A stretch of 64,000 nt of DNA from Chrysoperla carnea (lineage: Eukaryota; Arthropoda; Insecta; Neuroptera; Chrysopidae). The translations under genes were made by a program, and so were the position numbers. Below are positions 47,389-58,752 of this stretch, piece by piece. Each line of letters starts with the position of its first letter. Position 1 is the stretch's first letter. The stretch is from positions 87,182,520 to 87,246,519 of the forward strand of contig NC_058339.1 in NCBI RefSeq assembly GCF_905475395.1, in the 5' to 3' direction. Below the pieces are notes generated by a model, which was not told where the DNA came from, ran no database searches, and saw only the letters and a program-made list of their open reading frames with translations.

Positions 47389-47884
47389 TGAAATTATAAT
47401 TACTAAATTCTTAAATGTTAGTATTAATTAGGCCCGACACGCTAATAGAAAAGAAAAATACAGTTATGAGAACTTCTATTTCTCTCTATTAAAGTCCAAC
47501 AACTACTTTGAGATTTCTTGCAACGGATCAAATGTACTCAAGGACCTAGTCACAACTTATCTAAAAACTTCATAGGCATGCCGAAGTGACTCACCGGAGT
47601 GTCGGCATACGCAGCTTTCAACGCCTGCGTGGTTAGTAATTTGTAGTTTGGCCCATTTAGTCTACAGCGACTGACCCATTCCTGTAGTATACCGGGCCTT
47701 AGAACGACTTCTACAAATTTAATGTAATGTGTGCCTTTTTTATTTCAATCTCCTAATTAAGGAAAACTTGAATTTTGAGAAAATATTTTTAACTTCTGTT
47801 AACTGAAATAGGCGTGTTTATCAATCAAAAAAATTTAATGAAAAATATATCTCATCTGGTTATCGGATCGGTGAAGTTCGATCT

Positions 47885-48275
47885 TATTCGTTGTGTGCGT
47901 AGTCATGGTAGGGATAATAAAATCGATGCCAGCGCTTTAAGTGAAAAATTTTGGAGATAAAGTGGGCTGTTATGACTAATTTGCAATTATTTACATGTTA
48001 ATGATATAGAAACTGTCAAATTAAAATGATTGAAAAACACTAATTAATTAAACTTAATGCATTAAAAATTGTGAAAATAAGAAATCAAATTGTACAAATA
48101 TTATTTTTCAAATGTTAATTATCGTAATTATTTATTTAAATTTGTGAAACAAGAATATTAAATTTTAAATGTAAGTTTTCAATGCAATCCACACAATTAT
48201 ATATGCATCCATTAATTCTATAATTAAAGTAGTGTATCGTTGTCATGGAAACGAAATTCACGCTCGGAGCGAATA
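47885..48275 (-). mobile_element. 391-bp non-autonomous element (family D), copy 2
   Basis: Reverse-complement copy of 18169-18558, with the same TATTCG/CGAATA ends and full-length collinearity. It lies between the two paralogous genes, ending about 230 bp upstream of the 48507 start, so it may contribute promoter sequence. Confidence 0.75.
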
Positions 48276-48506
48276 CCATCACCTGTATATCCATGGTAGA
48301 ACTAGTCTAATTCTACCAAGCTGTATACTATGATAAAATGAGTTACCAAAATTTTCACTGTTCCCGAACCTATTTTATGTTATTTTTCTATGGTAACAAT
48401 GAAATTTAATTTTTTAAATCATAAATATTTTTTGAGTTTTTGAGTCGGGGAAAAATTCTTCTTGTTGTGAAGTTCAGGAATAATTTTGATTGAAAGAGAA
48501 ATTAAA

Positions 48507-51500
48507 ATGTACAAATTGCAGGAAATGTCGAGTAAAGATAGTCTGACTTCAATAAGGTCAACAAATTTTCGTATACCACCATTACAACAAGGGCGACAAT
48601 TATGGGAAACAACACAGAAAAATACCAATATACGTTATTCGATGTCACAAACCGATGCAAATTTTATATCACATCAAGCACGATTAGCAATGCAACAGAC
48701 AACTTTAAAAAAAGATTCAAAGCAACCATCCAAAACGGAATTACAAAGTAAATTGACAATTAGCTCAATTAAATATAAATCGGGACGTGGACGTGCCGCA
48801 CAATATTTTTTCCCTGGGGAAACATATTGTATGGAAAAGGAGGAACATTACCATAATGTTGTGATTCCACAAGCTGAACGACATATGAAAATGTTGAAGC
48901 AATTAAAAAAGCAAGAAGGTAAATGCCAAATATATTTTTAGAATTTTGTCACACTTGAGCAATTCATTTCGAGCAACAAATTCGAGCAATATTGCTGAGA
49001 CCCGCTTTAATGAACAGTTCTACACAAATTCTAAGACAACTGTGAAAAGAGGCAAATATGCAGCGGTAAAGTCGACAGCACAGTCCCACTTTTCAGATTT
49101 AACACTTTCTTGACTTCATTGCTTTCATTATTTTGCCTAAAAAAGATTTCCGCACGTACGATTTAGGTGTAAATTCAATTTCGATTCCAGATAAAAAATT
49201 ACATCAACGTTTATTGCGTGAAAATGGACCGGCATGGTATCAGGAGCCATCGTTAAAACAAAAAGCTTTGGCTGAAGAGATATCTGATACTATTATTTGT
49301 GATACTAAAATGAAATCAACATATGAAACAAGAAATTTATTATTACGCATGGGAATTACACCACTTCCGAGTCCGAAATTGGTCAAAAAGGCAATGAACT
49401 TTGCCGCAGGCGATGCAATCCAATTTTTACTTGCTTTATATCGTTTAATGAATCCAGCTGTTAAAAATTATGATGGTAAGTAAAGTAATAATAAGAAGAA
49501 ATGTAAATTACTTAAATTTTGATGGCATCTACAGTCACTGTAATCGGATTTATACAATTATTTAATTACTAAAAAAATAATAAATAATCATCTTTTGACT
49601 TTATCCGTTATGGTGGACAAAAATTTTCGTTAATTAATTATGATATTTACAAAACTATTGACCAGACTTGTTTTTAATTTAAATGTTAGATACGGTACCT
49701 ATTAATTTTATAAACGTAGAAGTTTTATACTTTTTAATCTATAGAAGGAAGATAATCAAAAATCTATTCGATCATTTAACAATTTCTATTCACAACATGT
49801 TAAAATTTCAACAAAAACAAAAATTCAGATTTTTATCTATAAATGTCCGATCAACCTTAATATAAATCCAAAACCATAATAGAGAAGAAGTCGATTTTTC
49901 CTAGGCCTTGTAAGCCACGATCACGTTTCCAGCTGTAGTTTTATTCATATAATAGATACATATTTTTTTAATATAGCCAAACAATATTCAATTTCCGATC
50001 GAATCATTTTATCATGTATGACTCATCTAGCACTACCATCCACTTTACGAGAAATGCATATACGTATTCCATCACCACCATCTCCACCGAAGAAACAGCC
50101 ACCAAAACCTCGTAAGTAGTGACATTTATAAATACACAAACTTAATATTCGCCGGCTTCGCTTTAAAAGTAAAGACCACCGCGTCGTAGCCTTCACCTCC
50201 CTTGCTCTCACTTATCCCCATTCCATAACACTCGAAATATTTATTGTATGGTTCAAAATGATGTTCATAGATGGCGTAGTGAAATGTCATATATATATTT
50301 ATAAAATTATAGCTTATGTGTTATTCTGATTAATATAGCTTATGTGTTATTATTTGGTACTCTAAAAGTTGTATATAAACTGTGCAATAAGGTTTTCTTT
50401 TTAAGCTAATTATTAACTGATTTCCACAGCAAAACCGAAATCGAAAAAGAAGTATGAATCACCATACTTAGAGCCATTAATGTTCAAACCAGAGCCTAGA
50501 AAAATATTAAAAACTGCATTTATAACATACCCTACTAGTCCTTACTTCGAATATATAAAAGATTTGGTAAGTTTTTGTTCTAAAATTTATCAGGATAAAC
50601 TTTTTGAAATAAGCTTTTTTTTTAACTTCCTGATATATCAGTCTAGCTAAATTTTTTCTTGTAAACATCCAATGAAAATGTAAACGGCTGGTAAGAAGTT
50701 TTTTTACATTTTAACAATGGTTAACGGCAAAAAGAAACAATTGTTGAAAGTTAGAAATATGACTTCGGTGGCTCGCCAACATTTTTAGCACTTATTTTTA
50801 AACTCATCTAACGCGTTCGCCGATTGTGTAATTTTTTTTACCATGAATGCTACTTTATTTGCCAATGAAAAGTGGAAAATAAAAAACCGATACCATTCTT
50901 TTTAATAACCAAAAGCTAGACTATCAGCTCAGTGCTACCGCTTCCACCATTTTAATTTTTAGAAAGAGGGTTAACATAAAGATTTTTTTAAGTTTCATTC
51001 TCGTTTTTTCTTTTAGCTAGTCTACTAGAAGTTTTTCGCTATAAATAATCGATTCAGAATTAATATAATAATTTAATGTTTATATAAATTATACTTTCAA
51101 TCTATTTCAGAAACGACCCGGTGAAGAACTACCAGAAAAATCTGAATATGAAAATAAATACAGAATTGAAAGATTGGATCAACTAATTGCAAATGAAAAT
51201 GTATCAACATACCAAGGAACAGTACATTCGTCACTGAAATCATTCGATACATCCGGTGATTCACAAGACGAAACATCATCAGTGAAACGAAATGAATTTT
51301 ATTCTAAAAGCAAACTCGTTGGTCGCTCAAAATTAACCATAGCATCACGGTTGAAAAGATCTGCCAAAAAATATCGACGACGAGACGCAAAGTATCTAAA
51401 ATCAGACACCTACACATACCATCCTATCGATGACTTTGATCGTCAAAGACCGCATCTTATTATTGGCGGAAGTAGAATGATGCATGCTAATAAACCGGTT

Positions 51501-54500
51501 AGTTCAATAAAATTGGATAAAAAACAATTAGTAAAAAAAATTGTATAAAATCTGTTTTTCTCGTATTTAAATGGTTACCGAGCAATGAACAGATAACAGT
51601 ACGGGAAAGTAAACTCAGTACAGAAAAATTTACTTGCCCGTACTATAATTTGTTTCATTGCCGGTAACCATTTAAAATATCAGACAGATTTTCTGGCGTC
51701 ATAACGCTACTTGAAAGTCGCTATTTTTAACAATTTCAGAAAAATAGGGCGTACATTTTGTAGAAAAATCACATTTCCGGACTCCTATAGTTGCTGGGGC
51801 TCAGTCGTCCGGGAATATGTTGCTTTTTCTAAATACACAAAATACTAGTTTTCTTCTTTAATGCAATGTTTTTCATTTAATTTTTAATGTATTAGGCTAT
51901 ACCAATTATTGATGGCATATCAAAAATGGATTATAATAAACCGGAAATTAATTACGTAATAAATGGTGTAGCTATATCACCAGATGGTATGCCAATACTA
52001 ATGATAAATAATGTTTGTTATGAACGGAAAAAAGAATATTCAACAGTTGTACATGGTGGGGTTAGTTGTGATGGAGAAGGAAATAAGGTTAAAGTAGTAG
52101 CTGGGATTAGTTCAAAAGAAGTATCCTCGGAATATGATATAAAAAACAACGAAAAACCAGAAGTTGTCGTACCGGCGCCATACTGTCAATGTACAGCATT
52201 GTACGACGAATATGTGCGCCTAAAAGAACTAGAACATCAAAAATGTTTCAATGTATATCGGCAGTATGTTGTGACAAAAGCAAAAAAAGCAATTAAAGCG
52301 AACCCAGAAGTTACATATGTGGTAGGTGGCGTTACCGAAACTGATAAAGGTCCTGTTTATATATTAAATGGTGTGCAACATCCCAGAAATCCAAATTATG
52401 AGCAAGTTGTTGGTGGAATCAGTATAAAAGATGATCAACCGATTCTTATTATTTCTGGAATTCAAGCAACTAGATTATATACGGAATATTTGGATACAAT
52501 TAAACAAACTATAGAAAAAATGGAAGAAACATCAATTATTGTTAATGGTGTCACAACACTACCAGATGGAACACCAAAATTTATTGTATCTGGTGTTACA
52601 ATCATGAATCCGAAGAAAGATATCAATGTTGAATTAGAAGGTATTAGCAATAAAGTTGAACGTACTTAAACTTGCCATTGCCAAAATAAACGGACATTGA
52701 TAAATTTCAAACTTGCGAAAAATGATTTCCCGCCTGAATGGGTTGCCCATTCAGCCAAATGTAATAATTAAAATGAGTGCATAGTGGATTAAGAAATTTA
52801 GTGCCCGTAGGCAGTTTTTAAAATTGGCGCTTCCCTTACTAAAAATCTCAAACAAAGACCGTTTTTTTAGTTCTTTAGTTTCAACTCCTTTTTTATTAGA
52901 AACTGTTAAATCGCGTTGTTCGTGACAGTTATCTGGCTCGAGCTATCCTTGTTAAATGAAAACGTAAATGAATCAAAAAGCACTTTTCTAAATCACCAGA
53001 ATGTCCAGAATACACTGTTATTTATATATTTGCTCTAAGTTTTCAAATTGATCAAATTGCTTAGAAACGAAAATTTACTGTAAAAATTGCTGCACAATTC
53101 TCGCCTATATAAAGTTCAATCACAAGTCTGCCTGTAATTACTAGATATACTGTCACTCTGAACGGTTCTCGAGCAGATAATCAAGAAATAATGTATTCGG
53201 CAGATTCATCTGCTCTGAGCTTCCTCTTCCGTATCCTCTTTGTGTCTTTTCATATTCGTTCTAACTATTTAGTTCCAAGGCTTACTGTTAATTTTTTTCT
53301 CTTTCTGCAGAAAATAATATGAATTAGACTGTTATACATTTATGCCCATGATAAAATGAGATTCCAAAATGTGTACAATCTCATGGAACACTTTTTGAAT
53401 AAGGAATTTAATAAGGAATCATTTTTAATTTGTTTTATTTACTCGTAACTGCCTTAAAGTATCGAATTTAATGAAAATGTTCTCAGAGGAAGCAATTTTC
53501 TTTTGCGTTAGCGCTTATAGACATGTTGGAAACGTCTGGCTGCTCTGACATGACAATTATCAAAATGGAATAGGTGTGTAACAAGGCCATACACGGTCTA
53601 CTGACTGCCGTAAGATTTTGAACTAGTGCTCGATAAGTCTTAATCGTTTTCATAAAACTACTAAAAATCATTTAAAATTACTAAATATACGATTGTTGTT
53701 TTCAATTTTTATAAATTCGTAGGTGTTCATTATAAAGACAAGAACGCTGTAGTGGTAACTGATAATCTAGTAAAAAATCCCTTTTTAAAGGACAAATTTA
53801 CGACAGTTATAAGTGGAATAACTCCCGCAAATGATGGACAACCCATTCATATAATACAGAATATGCAGAAAGTTGGTGTGGAAGAGCCTAAATATACTTA
53901 CGTACTTGAAGGTGTAAAACCAACACAAAGTGAACCATTATTTATTGTTTCTGGCACAAGAGGTGGTGAAGTGATTGATGATGCATTTACACCCAAATGT
54001 GATTATTTAATTGGAGGTCTTAAAAAGATGCCCGATAATAGAAAAGTGTTAGTGGTGGAAGGATTAGTATTGAATCGAGATGAAATACCACAGCCATGTG
54101 AATATGTGATCGCAGGTTAGTCCAAAAGAAATAGAAAATGTTATGCACCGAGATTTTTTATAAATTCTGAATAAAAAAAGAATGGATAAAATTAATTTTA
54201 CGAGTAATTTGGATCAGATTTTCGCATTTTTTGATAATTTAGGATATTTAAGACCCAAAAAACAAAAATATCTATCTTATGACCATGAAATGAGTATTTA
54301 TCGAAATAGCTCTAAAAAATTAATAGGCGAAATCTACGAAACTATTCACCAATACGTTGAATATGAACCCCATTTATATTTTTTGTGCCAAAATTATCTT
54401 ACATGATGATGATCTTAGATGATTCTCCAAAAAATAATCGAAATTGATATCTCTGTTTGTCTTTGATTAGGTGTAAAACCATTACCTGATGGAACGACTG

Positions 54501-57500
54501 TAAATATCATACAACAAACAATACCACGAAGACCAATCGATTGTGAGTGTTTGGATTTATATCGCAAATATATGGATTTACAAGAAGCAAAACATAAAAA
54601 ATGTATGGATTTATATAGACGATATCTGCGAAAAATAGAAAGAGAAGAAAAAGAAGCATTTAAGAAGAGAATGCGAGCTAAAGATCCAACATATATTATT
54701 GGTGGTATTGAAAAATCAGTAAATGGTGATCCCAGGTTCATAATTACGGGATTGGCAGCACATAAGATTGTTGAAAGCTTTGACCCAAAACCAGAATATG
54801 AAATGACTCAGCCGGTGCATACTGTAATTGGTGGTATGAAAGCAAACAAAGATGGCACCTCCACGATGATTATTCAAGGGCATACCGAGCATGTACGTAT
54901 ATTAACGCTACATTCCTGCAACCTATAGCTGGCTAAAGCTAGATTAAGTGTCGTTAGATGTCAATTCGCAAACCTAGAATAACATCATTTATTTATCGAT
55001 ATTTGTTTCGAACAATGAAAAAATAACTTTTCGATAAATTGGCCATGCGAAAATTTCAGACATTTACCCTCATTCAATAAGGCAAACTAATAAAATTCAA
55101 AATTCCCAACACACTGCAAAGGTTCAATATCCAAAACTTTGACACACGCTAAGATCGTTAATTTCATTTCTCATAATAGAATATATGTAGTACACTACGG
55201 TGCCAATTCGTTTCTAGTTAGCTGGAAAAAGACCATTCGTAGTTATTGGTGGAATAAAAGACATCGAAGGAACTCCAACATACCAAATTACTGGTGTTCA
55301 AGCGGTACCATCAGTAACAGGTAGTATTTGTGAATTTAAAAAGAAAAAATTAACAGAACATCGCGAAAGTATTATGGTGGTTGGAGGTATCAATCAAAAA
55401 CCTGATGGTACAGCAACATTCACTATAGATGGCGTTACATCTTACCCAGTATGGAAAGAAGAAGAAGAGGAATCTCAAAAAGATTTTGTTTGTAAATGTA
55501 TGAGAATATATAAACGATGGTTGGAATTAGAATTAACTGAATATGATGAAGAGATTATTGATGGTGTTGGACGTCGTGTAGATGATATTATTGTACCGTT
55601 TATAGATACAATACCAACGAAACCACTTATGCCAAAAACAATTGAATTGTTAAAAATGCCAAGAAAATATTATAAAATATCGTGTGATTATAAGACACAA
55701 ATGGTTTTATTAAAGGTAAATTATATACAATTTTTGACATCAATGTTGATATGAAGAAATATAAGCTCAGGCGTGATTCAACTCATAAACTCTGGATTCC
55801 AGACAAACGTTAAGATGTTGATCTATCTATCTGAAAAAATTGAATTATGTCCAGCGTTAAGCGCCAGCGTTAAATTGTAAAAATATTCAGCGACAAAAAA
55901 AGTTAATCAATATCGAAAGTCGATATTCATACTAAAAGTATTTCCCTAACCTCATTTTTAATAAAACACTTGGCACTGATAAAGAGTTTAATACAAATTT
56001 ATTAATAAAAAGCTAAACTATGTTTAGTTTTTTACGATGGGCTGATGATAAGTTTTTTTCCAGATGGCAGCACGACCTTTACTGATCACGTGACCGAATT
56101 TGACGCTCAAACTCAACGTCAAGCGTCAGCATGAAAATACACCTTTATAACCAACTAAGTTGGTATAATTCCATACCTTGATATCTTGTATTTTAACTTT
56201 TATTTGTTCCAACTTGTTGATTAAAGATTAAAGATTATTGGTGATTAAAGTCTACCATGACGCTGCGTTGTAATAAACGCTGAAAACTTCGAGAAAGCCA
56301 ACAGCCTAATCACAAGTCTGATTGGTCCTAGATTATATTATCATAGATACCAAACTTAATTGACGAAAAATTATTTCATAAATTTGGTATTACTAACGGA
56401 AATGTTAAAAAATGTTTAGACATATTGCATAATAATATGCTACCCGTGTCGGATTTGATGGGATTGTCTCAAATTATGATATTTTGCAACTATGCATAAA
56501 ATAATCCTTAATAACTTGTATCTAAATTTGCTTAACTTTTAGGGTGTAATGTTAAGTATGGCAAATGATGGATACCCAGTAGCATGTTTGCCTGAGTCAT
56601 GGAGACTTCCATACTTTCGAGTTTGGATGAATATGCGATGTGGAAAAACATTTAACGACGCGGAAAAAAGTATGATAATTAATAAACAGAATCTTATAGC
56701 ATACTTGAGATATCCTTTTCTAGAGGACCCATTTCAGACCCTTGGGTCGTAGAGATTGCGACCAAGAATTATTTATCAATGAAAACAAGATAGTCGGTGA
56801 TGTTTCAAATCAGAAAGTCCTTAAGAACTGTTCCAAACTCTAAAAACCAAGTCTTAAATATAAATCAAATATTTAGAGCACTAAAGTGAGACCATTTAAC
56901 AATATAAATGCGGCCAAGGTGTAGTTAAAAAGGGTGGGGGTTCTTTTAAAATTTCCTAGTACAGAGATCTAGCATGAAGACATTTTCGAGTCATGTTTGG
57001 GGTCTGATGGAAACTCTAGTAATTTCGTACACTTATTATAGCTACTTGACAGAAAATTTAACAATTTTTTTTTCTTTTAATTAGTGAAATATTTACTAAC
57101 AAGTCGGAAACTTTGGAATCATTTTACATATTGTCAGCTTAAAAATCCTCATCCTAAAGTTGAGCTTACAGCAAAAGAAACAAAAGACTTAAGATGGGGT
57201 AATAATGTAGCTAAAACTAAGGTAACGAAATATTATAATTTTTATAAAACAAAAACCGAAAATGTTTAAAAACTTGTACATAGTTTTGTAATTTTCAGAA
57301 TTAATTAATTTTCATTATCATACTTGTTTACAGATTGACCCAGTAGTTAGCGCTGCCTACAAGAACATCAAACAACAATGTGTGAACAAAGCACGCGAAT
57401 TTTTACCAAGTTTATATCCATGGGATTTTCCAAACGAAAGATTTATAGATGCTTTCTATGCCTATAAACCCGCAACCGAGCTTGAAGTCAATCCATTAAG

Positions 57501-57525
57501 ACCATACGTTAAGAAACTTGATTAA
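48507..57525 (+). CDS. Large insect protein with 13-14 short 'GGV...DGxP' repeats (unrecognised)
   Basis: Twelve exons: 48507-48918, 49146-49475, 49977-50111, 50430-50566, 51111-51497, 51896-52640, 53723-54115, 54471-54892, 55218-55715, 56543-56669, 57085-57221, 57334-57525. They total 3915 nt, or 1304 aa, and all phases close. Layout: an MSQTD N-terminal module shared with the 47005 gene; a helical region with TYETRNLLLRMGITPLPSP; a proline-rich linker (PSPPSPPKKQPPKP, ~290); a basic region ending RPHLIIGGS (to 467); then, from 487 to 1060, repeats such as YVVGGVTETDKGPVYILNGV and VIGGMKANKDGTSTMIIQG. These are interrupted by three Cys-helix segments (YCQCTALYDEY, DCECLDLYRKY, VCKCMRIYKRW). 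The C-terminal ~240 residues are non-repetitive (FRVWMNMRCGKTF, FLPSLYPWDFPNERF). It may belong to the insect DUF4770/DUF4776 group; that is from memory and untested. Function unknown. The start at 48525 is an alternative. Confidence 0.82.
51545..51690. repeat. Short foldback in intron 5 of the repeat-protein gene
   Basis: The left arm 'aaatggttaccgagcaatga ... agtacgggaaagtaaactc' and the right arm 'tttacttgcccgtactata ... tcattgccggtaaccattt' are inverted copies of ~60 bases around a ~15-base loop. There is no coding capacity. It is a small MITE-like foldback just after the exon 5 donor. Confidence 0.7.
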
Positions 57526-57617
57526 TAATACTTTTGTAAATTGTTCTTTGTGCCCTAATACAAACTAAAGTTGTAGATTTTAATGTAATTAATTTTTATA
57601 GATAAACAATTTATCTG

Positions 57618-57623
57618 AATAAA
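57618..57623 (+). terminator. Poly(A) signal of the repeat-protein gene
   Basis: AATAAA lies 93 bases after the stop codon at 57523-57525, a usual spacing. Confidence 0.55.
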
Positions 57624-57629
57624 TAGATT

Positions 57630-58752
57630 ATGGACCTTTAAAAATTAGTTTTATTTATAACTATAGACAATCCTTAAATAAATTGCAGTCCTAGGATTCG
57701 ATGTGGAAATATTTGTTATTTTCAATATTATACAGCATCCCCAAATTATATTAGAATCTGGCGCCATTTCGACACTTGAATTTAATAAATACAAAAATAA
57801 TCCTCATAAAATTTGTAACAAAAGATACTACTTTTCGGAGCACCATATGAAATATGACAAAAATAGAATCCTAATTATGAATTTACATCGCACAGCACGT
57901 GCGGCAAGCGGTGGCGAATATTGATAAATTGTCCATTTATGATAAATTTACACAAAACGATGGACAACAAATAGCAAGCGTTTAGAAACCTGATTTGTAT
58001 GCAATTGTGATTAATACCTAACGTTACTAATCGAGTATCGTTCATCGCCTGTCGATTTTTCCTAGATGTAATGAAAAGGTTTCGATCTTTAATCATAATT
58101 TCATACAGTTCAGTTACTAATTAAATGTTGCTCGCGCCCATCGAAATGTGTGTAAATTCAACATAATAATTCCACAATTTTAAGAATTTAAGAAGCATAA
58201 ATTTCTTGAAATTACAATTTCCGATCTTTTTATCTAAAGAAAAAATTGTACTAAGTAAAAATCAACAGAGTTAGTCGGTGGGTATATAAACAAATGAGTT
58301 ATTTAATTGTAATAAAACCGCGCATATTTCAAACATGAACTTCATACCGGAAGTCAGTTTAATGAACCTAAAATTTTCGATAGTTTAATTTTTAATCTTA
58401 TTTATCTATTAATTTTACTAATTAATTTGATTAGAGCAAATACGATTTGTTTTTAAATCCTTATAGATTCTTATATTTCCCTGCGCCTTGACTATAAATT
58501 AAAATTTTCACTTAAATTTCATATTTAAAAAAAATATAAATGAATACCTGGATGATATATAAATCAATTTTTGAAAATTATATTTAAAAAAACTGATATT
58601 TCGTACTATATTTAAAAAATAATTAATATTAACTTACCGGAACCACACGGATCGACCTCACTTCTTATTAACTTATGACATCATTACCTCACTGCTGTCA
58701 TTGAAGACCTGTCAAACTTCAATTCAATATTTATTACTCTTTTTTCAAAATA
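57630..58752. other. Intergenic region upstream of dynamitin
   Basis: About 1.1 kb with no supported exon. The short frames at 57703-57924 (+) and 57875-58096 (-) have no recognisable motif. The dynamitin promoter should lie in the last few hundred bases; no TATA box at a convincing position is seen. Confidence 0.5.

Noticed and set aside
52640..52669. Stop at 52667-52669 as the end of the repeat-protein gene
   Set aside because: A GTATTA donor at 52641 joins in phase to 53723, restoring the repeat text, and the downstream exons continue the same repeats.
54182..54406. 74-aa ORF between exons 7 and 8 of the repeat-protein gene
   Set aside because: Including it would break the repeat unit that exons 7 and 8 reconstruct in phase.
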